Source of the DNA: Coccinella septempunctata
Taxonomy: Eukaryota > Arthropoda > Insecta > Coleoptera > Coccinellidae
Length of the DNA: 64,000 nucleotides
Reading direction: 5' to 3'
NCBI RefSeq assembly: GCF_907165205.1
Contig: NC_058192.1
Location: 19,096,001-19,160,000 of the forward strand
The notes beneath the pieces were generated by a model. That model had not been told where the DNA came from. It did not search any database and worked only from the letters and a program-made list of their open reading frames with translations. Positions 1 to 10,624 of this stretch are shown here, piece after piece. How positions within the stretch are numbered: the stretch's first letter is position 1; every line of letters begins with the position of its first letter. The translations under genes and the position numbers were made by a program.

Positions 1-860
1 TTTCATCGAACTTAGAGATAAGAAAAAATTTTCACCTACAATAAGTTTCGAGAGAATTAAATTTCAGGCCGGTAATTTTTAAAAATCCAGAGTCATTGAG
101 GAGTTTTGAGAAAATCACGTTATTTCGCCGTTAAAAGCCACACAGCTATTTTCATAATCGTAGTAAAATTGTTTGCATCACAATATAATTTTCCCCAAGT
201 CTCGCGTCTCATTTTCCGGACTGCTGGAAATGAAAAAGCGTCCCCTCGATCTCGCATCTGTTCAGTTATGTACTCACTACGCACAGATTTTTCAAGAGGA
301 ACGACGGCCGTCTTGGGAACAACAAACAACGCTTAAAAAAATATGTCACGAACAGGGGGCCGAGTGCCGGTATGTCTAATAAAATGCGAAATTATCGCGT
401 GCCCTCGCCGCCACTGTATTCAACGCCCCCCCGAAAACCGGGGTGCGGCAGTTAAAATGAAAAATAACAGCCTTTCGTTAGGCGAGAAAATTGGAAGTAA
501 GTACTCACACAGCCTGCATTAAACGCGGCATCGCTGCCTGTATTCCAGACCGGGAGAATGGCTGGACGATATTTTACCTGGAATGAAAAAAATATTAAGC
601 GACTGTCGGAATCCAGGGAAATTACTTGTGGGGTAATTGAGTTTTGAGTTACGATTTTTGGAGGAAGAGGTGCACATAGACTTCATAAGGTGAGGGGCTT
701 TAGGGAATCCTTGAAATGAGTAAAAAGTAAATTAAAAGAAATAAAAATGTACCTGTTCGGAATGTTGATTCATCTTCAGCAATTTTTGGGCTAAAGGAAT
801 GCGCAAGGAATAAATACGTGACCGATTGATATTTGGGGTTTGAGAATGTTCATCATCAAT
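1..860. other. Unassigned DNA, no gene recognised
   Basis: No transposon end, tRNA or convincing reading frame is visible. The stretch from about 300 to 560 is clearly richer in G and C than its surroundings and is not repeated elsewhere in the window. It could be regulatory DNA, but nothing in the sequence proves that. Confidence 0.4.
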
Positions 861-862
861 TA

Positions 863-2134
863 CGAGGATGTATTGATATCTAGTTAGCCTTGACCAGTTC
901 CATGCATAAAAAAAATATTGCGTTACCATACCAACAAACAATGACACATTAAAAGTGTCAGTGTGAAGTTTGAGGTCAAAAAAGTAAACCAGAGTTAAGC
1001 AATAAATTAAAAGAAAGATGTCCACCGAAATTGTGAAATCGAAAAATTGGTGTATCGAGCCATCATCAAGTACCTGTATTTAAAAGGGTTAAGAGGTAAG
1101 CAGATTTACGAAGATATGCTTAATACCCTTGGTGATCAATGTCCTTCGTATGCGACCGTGAAAAATTGGACTGCAAGCTTCAAAAGAGGTAAATTTTCCA
1201 TTGAAGATGATGACCGATCGGGAAGGCCAGTTTTGTGTCAGTCCCCGAAAATATCGATGCAGTTCATGACATGGTTTTATCAGACCGTCGAATTGGGCTA
1301 AAACGGATATCTGAAGCACTGAATATTTCATACGAACGCGTTCATCTTATAGTTCACGTCAATTTGGACCATGAGAAAAATGGATCCCCAAATGTTTGAA
1401 TGTTGACCAAAAGCGTACAAGGGTAGAAGCATCGCGTTCGATCTGTGGTCGATTTGAAAACGATGTGGACTTCTTAAACCGAATTGTTACTATGATGAGA
1501 TTTGGGTACATTTCTACGATCCAGAAACAAAGCAACAATCGGTGGAATGCCGACACTCTGGTTTTCCAAGACCTAAGAAGTTTCGTGTCCAAAAATTTGC
1601 TGGAAAAATTCTTGCTTCAGTTTTTTGGGATTGCCTTGGAGTAATCATTATTGATTTTTTGGATAAGGGTAGAATAATAACCGGAGATTACTATCAGACA
1701 TTACTGTTCACTCTACGGGAAAAAATTAAAGAGAAAAGACACGGAAAGCTATCCAAAGGTGTTTTGTTTTTGAAGGACAACGCCCCTGCACACAAATCTC
1801 ATGTTGCCATGCCAAAAATTCTTGATTTAGGGTTCGAATTATTAACCCCTCTTATTCACCAGATTTGGCTCCATCCGACTATCATCTATTTCCTCAACTG
1901 AAAAAAAGTTTGAAAGGTCGTAAATGTTCTTCCAACGAGGAGGTAATAAAAGCTGTGGAGGTCTGGTTTGCAGAGCAAGGAGAAACATTTTTTTTTGAAA
2001 AGTCTGGAGACATTGCAGGTTCGTTGTAATAAATGTATCCAATTAAGAGGAGAATATGTTGAGTATTAAAATATTTTGACATTGACATTTTGTTTGGTTC
2101 TATAGTAGGCTAAGAATTCTTCAATATATCCTCG
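863..2134 (+). mobile_element. Mariner element, copy 1 (full length, inactive)
   Basis: A complete element of about 1.27 kb flanked by TA on both sides (861-862 and 2135-2136), the usual target duplication of the Tc1/mariner superfamily. The imperfect terminal inverted repeats begin CGAGGATGTATTGAT on the left and match the complement of the right end over about 30 bases, including the block TTAGCCT. Two further copies lie at 9574-10622 and 13931-15188. All three carry different damage, so none is autonomous. Confidence 0.93.
1018..2069 (+). pseudogene. Mariner transposase remnant, frameshifted
   Basis: The gene would encode a DD34D transposase that cuts and pastes the element at TA sites. 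It starts at the ATG at 1018, equivalent to the ATG at 9708 in copy 2. A single-base deletion shortly after the start (GAAATTGTGAAATCG against GAAATTGTGCAAATCG in copy 2) shifts the frame at once. Recognisable pieces follow in other frames: the N-terminal helix-turn-helix region (ISEALNISYERVHH-type segment), then KDNAPAHKSHVAM around the second catalytic Asp. The frame breaks again near 1850, just before the third catalytic Asp. The expected stop is at 2067-2069. It is clearly a dead gene. Assignment to mariner is firm; the subfamily is not resolved. Confidence 0.9.
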
Positions 2135-2136
2135 TA

Positions 2137-3437
2137 TATTGAGTGGCTCCACTTGTTGTCGGTACATCAAAGGAAATCATCACTATGCTCGTCAAGCCGA
2201 GCGTCAAGCAGCTCAAGTCACGTGGACGATGACAAGCCTGCAAATGAATCGGATCCTGAGGCTGAGATAATATGGACAATAATAGAACGAACACGGCCGC
2301 GAGTCAGACAAGCCCAAGACGGGCGAGCACGAGCACTAGTAGTGTGGACTGGCCTTAAGCGTGGTTCTGTTGAAATGTCCTCAGATGCAAAAATGCCCCA
2401 CGAAGGAACTTTCCACTCCTGGATCCGTTCTGTTGTCCGGAATTTTTTTATTATCACTATTTAAAAAAAAGAGAGAAGAAGAGATTATGAACTCTCGAAG
2501 ATAAACAAATCACGTGATGATAAGGGAAACTTCTAGATAGTTCCTTCATTAATTCCTACATCTATCACATTTTAGATGATAACGAAAATCTGCCAAATCA
2601 CTTTGCAAGACTGTGAGTGTTACTCACTCGTTTGGCTTTCATTAGACCTCATCAGTGTAAGATTGTTTCCCACACCCAAATTAAATTTTTTCTCGTATAG
2701 ATGTTTTTGATGTTATCCATCACCATCGTGCAATTCGAAGGATTTTGGCAACAATATAATTTGGTAGATTTTCAAGACGAGATCGAGATAAAATTATATT
2801 TCCTCATTCCACAATCAAATACACGGACTTACAGGTAATATTCAAATTCATTCACTCATAATGCCAAAAAATATGAATCCACGCATGAAATATTTGATGT
2901 TTCAATGTATAAAAGTTCACAATGTAAATTAATTTGCCGAGATGCCTTTGAATGAATGAATTCTGCAAAAAAATTCGTTGTTTATTTCGAAACTCACATT
3001 GAATGGAAGTAACGGAGAAAACAAGCAAGCCAAGCACATCAAAAGCGAAAAAAGAGAATGGAGGCGGACAAAAGCCCATGACGTCGCCATCCCAGTCGTT
3101 CCAAAAGAACAGTAAGGGTATCTTGGGAATAAAATGGGTTTATTTACTGAAAAGTAATAAAGGGGAGATGCCGAAACCAAGGGGATGTCATCAGGGAAAT
3201 AAAACTCTGTAACTCATGTTTAGTTATTATTTCGCTAGAGGCCTCTCGGCATTAAATATGATGTTATGTAGATCAGGAAATCTCATAATTTTTGAGTTTC
3301 CTCATACAGTGTATGACACTGAAATAGAAACAGATTTTAATTGGACAATGGATGTGAATTCAATAGATGGAGTGACCAAACTGGAATCTATATATTCTTC
3401 GAAAACCGCTCACATATGCCTTCTTTTGTTCGGAGTA
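2137..3437. other. Unassigned DNA with a GC-richer block
   Basis: No gene is recognised. Positions 2153-2464 are open for 103 codons on the plus strand with a serine-rich start and many Arg codons, and the opposite strand is open too (2218-2457). That is typical of GC-rich non-coding sequence, so I do not call a gene. A 69-codon frame at 3003-3212 is Lys/Ser/Thr-rich and unrecognised. Confidence 0.35.
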
Positions 3438-4171
3438 CAGGGTGGGCAAAATTTGTTGTCTACTGAAGGGATCTCGAGAACTATAGCAGCTAGAAGCAAA
3501 CGGATGACACATTCTCGATCTCTTTTTTCCTTACTATTCCAATTCTGAAAACAGATCCAGCCTAACGGTCACAGATTTTGAGTTATGAACGAAAATTGAG
3601 AAATTGTCATTTTCAATGAAGCTTAATAACTCGCTTATTTGAACTCGTATTCGAAATCCGTTGTTACATTCTTCAGACACTTTTTTATGAGAAATTCGAA
3701 TATGATATTAATAAATTTTTTGATCCTGTCATTTTCGAGATACGACAGGGATTTCTGATTTTTCAAATGTAAACTATTGTTGAAAAATTCATCTTGCTGC
3801 AATTTTTTTGCTGATTTAAAAAATGTATCATATGTTGCTATTCACATGAATATAACGTAAGACAAAAAATTCAATACTTTTGAATTCATACATTTCTGAA
3901 ATCAGCAAAAAAATTGCCGCAAGACTCTCCACAAGATGAAAGAACTATAGTTTACATTTGAAAAATCAGAAATCCCTGTCGTATCTCGGAAATGACTGGA
4001 TCAAAAAATTTATTAATATCATATTCGTAGTATGTAATAACGTAGTATGTAACAACGGTTTTCGAATACGAGTTCGAATAAGCGAGTTATTCAGCTCTAT
4101 TGAAAATGACAATTTCTCAATTTTCGCTCATAACTCAAAATCTATGAACGTTAGGCTGGATCTGTTTTCAG
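3438..4171. mobile_element. Foldback MITE, family C, right end truncated
   Basis: The left end (TA then CAGGGTGGGC at 3436 onward) continues with GTTGTCTACTG and ATCTCGAGAACTATAGCA, the same terminus as the complete copy at 39590-40030. From about 3544 to 3820 the sequence is repeated in inverted form at about 3880-4171: for example CTGAAAACAGATCCAGCC near 3544 and GGCTGGATCTGTTTTCAG ending at 4171. The distal right terminus matching 3438-3543 is missing, so the element is incomplete. No coding capacity is seen. Confidence 0.8.
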
Positions 4172-5914
4172 TTTTGGATGTTTTGAGACTTCTATATTTA
4201 TTTTGTTGAACGATTAATTGAAGAATTATATAATATAAGAAAAGTATTGTTTCTTCATATAATTCAGTTTCCAAAATAAAAATTCCAAAAAACGTATCAA
4301 CCCTCCCCAGTCTCCCCTATCTACTAGTTTTTCACCGGCAAGCAACAAAAGCAACAAATTTCCCATTCTTGAGGCTTATGAGAGAAAAATGGAAGAAGTG
4401 ATTCCTTGTCGAAAACCATCGAAATCTCGTGAAAAAGCATGGGGGGGACAAATATGCACCCCTCCTGAGATATGTCTTGTCAAAAATAAGAACATTTTTC
4501 AAGTTTGCGTTGATGAAGTTGAAAAAGAAAGAAAAATTTTCGATACTTTGATAGCCTTCCATTATTACAAACAAATTACTAGGGCCATCCTAGGTTTTGT
4601 TGTGTAGGAACCACATACTACATTGTTTCACAACAGGAGTGAGTTCCCCATACAACACGATTGTTCAAAGACTAGATACATTTCGTTGAACTAGCTACTA
4701 TTGTCTACATCCAAAAAAATACTTCTTTTAAAAGGTTTTCCAAATTTTTAAAGAACCACTTCATACGTTTTTTAAATCTATACAAAAGTACAATTAACTG
4801 CATAGTCAAACTATTTTCAATATTTTTTCCAACGATATTATATTTTTTAACTATATTCTGAATGATAGTATAGATTATTTGAGTGTTTATAAATGTGAAA
4901 ATAACCTCCATTTCATCTATTGTTCGTCATAGCTGTATTTAAATTCGAACATTATTTATATGATAATTTTTCCCATATCTACCGAATTTAATGACCATGC
5001 ATTGAAAATCATCAAACAGCTAGATTCGCGTCGAAAAATAATGGTTCGAATAAACAGATACTCAAATTAATGCTCAATATTCCTGTCGGTAATATCACTC
5101 TTTTATCATCCATACCAGAAATCACGCCGTCATAAGGGATAAATCAGACATTATTCAAAACTGCCGGGAAAATGTTGGAACAAATACGCCGATTTTTCAT
5201 GCTTAAAGGGCCATTTTGGCTCGTTGGAATATTTATGACCACGGTTTTTTATGTATGGACCGATTCCTGTTGCACGTACGCAATTATTATGTTTCATCAC
5301 ATTACTCACGGTTCGAAATGAAAATGGGTCGGAAAATATTTGAAGACCGGATTTTACAGTCGAAAGCTCTGCTTTATGACAAATTTTTTATTTTGGTTTA
5401 ACGTGCGTGGCGCGGAATACTGTGAAGCGAGAAAGATGGGCACTAGAATAACAAATGTACCTGAATTGGATAATTATTCATAGAACAGAACTTCGACGAC
5501 AGTTCTCTTATTTTAAAAGTACTTACACAGACCGATAATGTAACTAATGCCAGAATCATAAAGCAAGATCAAGATGAAGATAGATGGTCGTTAGCCATAA
5601 ACATTTCAATAATACTTATTATTCAAAAATATCTTCCAACACATACGTACATGCTGTCCCGAAACTAGTGAATCAAACGTCAGACTTGCTTTCGATTCAA
5701 ACAGTTCGTCGACGACTTTTCGATACGCTGATCTACATTCCCGACGACTTTTGTTTTTTGTTGACATTTCAGAATTTTATTCTCTATTAATTCCAATATT
5801 TAACAACTATACATACCTGCTACAGACCTATGCCATACGAGCTGTTGTACATAGGAATGGAAAAAAATTTGACGGTTCGAAAAAGGCATGTTTTTGATGA
5901 ACAATTCGAAAACA
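4172..5914. other. AT-rich unassigned DNA
   Basis: No reading frame beyond about 80 codons, no recognisable domain and no clear transposon ends. I see nothing here that supports a gene. Confidence 0.4.
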
Positions 5915-6680
5915 TGAATGACTCCTCAAGTGTATGTCATTGACCACAAAATACACAAAGAATTAGGATTCAATAAGTTAAGCCTATAATAAAACAAATA
6001 GTTTATAAAAACCCATCAATGAACAAATCATCCTCAACAACGAAAGGTCTAATCCTTCCTGATTTAAAAAAGCAGGGTTGCCATTTAAGAAAACTCAACT
6101 GTCCGAGTTTATTCATTTTTAAGCATTTCTTACATCGCGGAAGGTTTTAAGGCAAGAAAAATTCGGAAATGTTTTCTGGGAAGCTGGGAAAATCAAGTCC
6201 ACTAAAAGTAATTCAAATTTCGCGCGAAACTGTTGTTGGGTAGTCTCGAGGATAGTCTGCCCGCCACAGACATTGAGAGGTCTATTGTATGTAGCTTCTT
6301 GTGCTTGTCAAATTAATTTTTATCCAACAGAAAAAACAAAAATTATTCATTACAAAGAGGCACTACGATAAAAAAGTTGATGTTCACTTTAAATGAGAAA
6401 TGTACATAATACATAATTATATACATACTCATATATCATATACTTATATATCCTGTAAAAATATGCACTCAATCAATTTTTTGAATGAAAAGTTTAAAAT
6501 AAAAACTTTGTTTACTTTTCATACAATTCTAAATGAATTTTTTTCATTTTCATTTTACTTCCCTCCCAATTGCAGGACAAAGTCTGCTGGTCAGCTACAT
6601 AGATAAAAAAAACTCGAGCATTTTTCTATGATGAATAGTTAAAATACGTATTTTGTATCCTACTTTTAAGGGGATGCTAC
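5915..6680 (+). repeat. Dispersed repeat family H, diverged copy
   Basis: Contains ACTCCTCAAGTGTATGTCAT near 5920, then ATCATCCTCAACAACGAAA, a GGTTGCCATTTAAGAAAA segment, and further on GAGCATTTTTCTATGATGAA (6615). The same ordered blocks recur near 49300, 51845-52115 and 53935-54205. It is a degraded, non-coding interspersed repeat whose ends I cannot define. Confidence 0.6.
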
Positions 6681-7136
6681 CCCAAATACGAAAACGTGTC
6701 ACATCTTTGAGCAATAGCCTCAATTAGAAGTAGAAATTACCACGTAACAGGTTATCAGGAATATTGAATAATTTTCAGTTATTCCTGAATTTCAGCGTAA
6801 TTTTGGAATATATTGCTATGAAGATCTTTGAAATATATAAAGAATTGAAGCGCCGATGTCACCGCGTCGTTATTTTTATCGAAATATGTCGAAAACCGTC
6901 GAAAAATGATTGTGAAAACAAGTTTTATTCACACTAAAATTCAATTTTTTTTCTCATAAACAAACACCTAATGGGAAAAAAGAGAATGGGTGTCCTTTAA
7001 ATTAAATTAAAAAAAAAAGCAAGGCTTCACGTAAGAAATTGAAAGCGTAAATTAGGAACTAGTGAATGCTGTTTTTGAATGGAGATTCTGAAGGTATTAC
7101 TTCTCCTCAACTCACTTCGTCTAAAATTTGCTTACA
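6681..7136. other. Unassigned AT-rich DNA
   Basis: Spacer between a family H remnant and the Tc1-like element. No gene, tRNA or further repeat end is seen. Confidence 0.4.
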
Positions 7137-7138
7137 TA

Positions 7139-8644
7139 CATTGCGCAAAAAAATTAACGCACATTATGGAAATCTCAAATTTATTCTACAACTGAAGGTG
7201 TTCTCAATGATTTTTTACCAGAATTATGCATGCATATGTTATCCACTTTCAACGGTTTTCTTCGATACAGATGTTTTTTCCCAGCAGGAATGAAAAAAAA
7301 TGATATTATCAGATTTTGAATGTATTGGCTCCATTCTAAAATCAGTTGTTCTCGATCCATTCTAGTGATCAATACTTTTACTTTCGTTTGGTTTTCTACA
7401 CTCGATCGCTATGCAACGCGAAACACGCAATTTGACCCAAGAGGAATGTGGCCAAGCGTTTGGTTTTTAGTTTTGCGAGAAGAAGGGTGGACATACACAA
7501 GAATTGCAGAAAGGTTTGGAGTTTCCCATACAAGTGTGTCCAGAATGTTGCAGCGATTCAGGGAGACAGGTATGAATGTCCGAAGACCAGGACAGAGTAG
7601 ACCACGGGTAACAACTGCCATTCAAGAACGTTACTTGAGTTTCTTCGTTGAGACAACGGTTTGCAACCGCTCGCCTCCTTCAAATTCAGCTTGAGCAACT
7701 CAGACAATAAGAAATCGCCTCAGAGAATATGATTCAAGGCCTCGTGTCGCGGCAAGAGGCCCAGCTCTTACCCCAGCCCATCGAAGGGCGCGTTTGGATT
7801 TTGCGAGAGAGCATATCCATTGGGAAGAGGCCGATTGGGAAAGAGTTCTCTTCACAGATGAGTCTAGATTCTGCCTCTACCATTGTGATCGAAGTTCCCT
7901 TGTATACAGACGTCCACATAAAAGATATGCTCAGTGCAATTTTCTGAATACTACTGGTTTCGGGGGAGGATCGATTATGGTATGGGGTGGAATATCTTTG
8001 ACTGCTCGCACAGAGCTAGTGGTCGTTAATAATGGAGCTATGAATGCTGATAAGTATATAAGAAACATTCTTGAAGAGCATGTAGTGCCATTTGCCCCAT
8101 ACATTGGTGAAAATTTCATTTTTATGGACGATAATGCCAGACCCCATCGTGCGCGCATCGCTCAGGAGTACCTTGAAGAGGTTGAAGTCTCTCGAATGGA
8201 ATGGCCAGCAAGAAGTCCAGATCTCAATCCGATTGAGCAGGTTTGGGACAACCTCAATAGAAGGCTGAGAAGTTCAGAAAATCATCCAGCTACTCTTAAT
8301 GATTTAGGAATCCAACTCGGAGAAATCTGGGAAGGATTAGATCAGAACATTTTAAGATCACTCATTTTGAGTATGAACCGTCGTTGCCGAGCTGTAATTA
8401 ACGCAAGGGGTGGAAATACCAAGTATTAAATCACTTATCAGCATTTCAGTATTTTGAGAATTGTTCATTTCTCTTCTTTCACCTAAGATTCGGTGAAATC
8501 CTGAATTTTTCTTCTATTTAATGTTTCTTGTTTCGTTTATAACCTTCCCGAGAGAACATAAAAAATATGTTATAAAGTCAATGTAGAGTTATCTTTCATT
8601 GAAATTGAGATTTTCAGAATGTGCGTTAATTTTTTTGCGCAGTG
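7139..8644 (+). mobile_element. Tc1-like DNA transposon, near full length
   Basis: A 1.5-kb element flanked by TA at 7137-7138 and 8645-8646. The left end reads CATTGCGCAAAAAAATTAAC and the right end, in complement, reads CACTGCGCAAAAAAATTAAC. The inverted repeat continues through GCACATT and a TCTCAA segment for about 45 bases. Inside is a damaged transposase gene (7411-8429). It is the only member of its family in the window. Confidence 0.93.
7411..8429 (+). pseudogene. Tc1-like DD34E transposase, broken N-terminal half
   Basis: Encodes a Tc1-type transposase. The start chosen is the ATG at 7411, which opens with MQRETRNLTQEECGQA. Near 7465 the frame shifts into one that carries the paired helix-turn-helix segment (WTYTRIAERFGVSHTSVSR), and it shifts again near 7640-7710, where an in-frame stop also lies. 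From about 7709 to 8429 one frame is intact and covers the catalytic domain: FTDES (first Asp), MDDNARPH (second Asp) and SPDLNPIEQ (Glu). The spacing from the second Asp to the Glu is 34 residues, giving DD34E. The glycine-rich WGGIS segment is also present. All three catalytic residues survive, but the DNA-binding half is broken, so no functional full-length protein is expected. Confidence 0.92.
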
Positions 8645-8645
8645 T

Positions 8646-9571
8646 AGTTGGAATTGTGCTTGCTCCCTTGCATGTAGCTGGAACAGTTCTCAATTTGGTA
8701 GCTCTTGAAAAATGTTGCCAGTCTGTCTCTCAGAATCGAAGCGACTCCTCTCTCCACTCTGTCGTTCTAAATTCGATTTTCCAACGTCGACAAAAACTCA
8801 TTCCCCCCAGCTGGCCCCCGCGACCCGTCAGTAAATAAACACCTCCACAACTTTTCGCAATAAATCACCGCAGATAGCGGGGGCAAATTATACCCCCCAT
8901 AATTGTCTGGCAGTGCCTGTAGCACGTCAGCCGTAACTAATGGAATCTTTTTTCGTGACGGATTTTACCCCGTTTTTGCCGCAATCCGTCTCTGGGCGTA
9001 CGGGCGCCAGTGGTATCGATTCCAGGGTGTCCCGACAGTATTTTTCGCGGGTCCTCCCAGGCCCGGTTTACGAGCCGTGCTGTCTGGCATCCGAGGAAAG
9101 GATTTCGACGAACTCACGAAATGGTCTGGTAACGGTCGCGTTAACTTCGGAAAATTTTCTGTGAGCCTGGATATGGCTGTTTTTCTCGTCCTAAATTCGA
9201 AGTACAATGGGGGGATGCCTAAAGCACCGAGTAGGATATGTACCGAGATATGTTCGATAGTTTCAGAGTTTTTTTTTTGGCAAATAAAAATGTTGTTGAG
9301 GTTTTTCGTTCAAGCAGAAAATTGATATCTGAAACTCATATCAATCAATAACTTTCTTCACACACTTTTCATACTCGTTTTGATTTTGATCGACTACAAT
9401 AAATGCTTGAAATTTATCATCGAGTTTGGTTCAGTTTTATAGACTGAGATTTTGAAAAAACTGAAGATTGTGAGTCATGAAAAATTCTTTGATGATTTCG
9501 ATTTGAAATAAATTTAAAGCAATCGTAATATTTCATTTTTATTCAATGTAAATATTGAGAATAGTAAAATA
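8646..9571. other. GC-richer block between Tc1-like and mariner copies
   Basis: About 8740-9215 is GC-rich and unlike any other part of the window. One plus-strand frame is open for 140 codons (8903-9325), but the opposite strand and another plus frame are open too, and I recognise no domain. A forkhead-like GTAAATAAAC lies near 8830. I treat it as possible host regulatory DNA, not as a gene. Confidence 0.4.
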
Positions 9572-9573
9572 TA

Positions 9574-10622
9574 CGAGGATGTATTGATACCTTGTTAGCC
9601 TGAACGATTCCATGCATAAAAAACTTATTGCGTCATATGAAGTGTCAGTGTGAAGTTTGAGATCAAAAAAGTAAACCAGAGTTATGCAATAAATTAAAAG
9701 AAAGAAGATGGACGAAATTGTGCAAATCGAAAAATTGGAGTATCGAGCCATCATCAAGTACCTGTATTTAAAAGGGTTAAGAGGTAAGCAGATTTACGAA
9801 GATATGCTTAATACCTTTGGTGATCAATATCCTTCGTATGCAACCTTCAAAAGAGGTAAATTTTCTATTGAAGATGATGACCGATCGGGAAGGCCAGTTT
9901 CTGTGTCAGTCCATGAAAATATCGATGCAATTCATGACATGATTTTATCAGATCGTCAAATTGGGCTAAAACGAATATCTGAAGCACTGAATATTTCATA
10001 CGAACGCGTTCATCATATGGTCCACGTCAATTTGGACAAGAGGAAAATTGCTGCAAAATGAGTGCCCAAATGTTTGAATGTTGACCAAAAGCGTGCGAGA
10101 GTATAAGCATCGCGCTCGATCTGTGCTGGATTTGAAAATCATGTAGACTTCTTAAACCAAATTGTTACTATGGATGACACTTTGGTACATTTCTACGATC
10201 CAGAAACAAAGCAACAATCGATGGAATGGCGACACTCTGGTTTTCCAAGACCCAAGTAGTTTCGTGTCCAAAAATCTGCTGGAAAAGTTCTTGCTCCAGT
10301 TTTTTGGGATTGCCATGGAGTAATCATGATTGATTTTTTGGATAAGGGTAGAATGATCACCGGAGATTAGATAGATACTATTCGACATTACTGACCACTC
10401 TACGGGAAAAATTAAAGAGAAAAGACGCGAAAAGCTATCCAAAGGTGTTTTGTTTTTGCAGGACAACGCCCCTGCCCCTTTTTTTTGAAAGGTCTAGAAA
10501 CGTTGCAGGTTCGCTGTCATAAATGTGTCCAATTAAGAGGAGAATATGTTGAGTAATAAAATATTTTGACATTGAAATTTTGTTTGGTTCTATAGTAGGC
10601 TAAGAATTTTCCAATATACTCG
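9574..10622 (+). mobile_element. Mariner element, copy 2 (internally deleted)
   Basis: Flanked by TA (9572-9573 and 10623-10624) with the same terminal repeats as copy 1; the right repeat has lost two bases near the tip. At 1.05 kb it is about 220 bases shorter than copy 1, mainly because of one deletion of roughly 200 bases near 10477. Confidence 0.92.
9708..10556 (+). pseudogene. Mariner transposase remnant with two deletions
   Basis: Starts at ATG 9708 with MDEIVQIEKLEYRAII and stays open to 10061. Near 9846 a 21-base in-frame deletion relative to copy 1 removes seven residues (the VKNWTAS segment after YAT) from the DNA-binding region. An in-frame stop ends this frame just after the RKIAAK segment. 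The catalytic part is split by frame changes: VTMDDTLVHF carries the first Asp region. The deletion near 10477, directly after the second catalytic motif begins (QDNAPA), removes the third Asp. The natural stop is at 10554-10556. The gene is inactive. Confidence 0.88.
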
Positions 10623-10624
10623 TA

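Noticed and set aside
2153..2464. Ser/Arg-rich 103-codon frame after mariner copy 1
   Set aside because: The opposite strand is equally open, and the Arg/Ser richness follows from base composition.
8903..9325. 140-codon open frame in a GC-rich block
   Set aside because: Other frames on both strands are open over the same stretch, no domain is visible, and the tail runs into AT-rich repeats.
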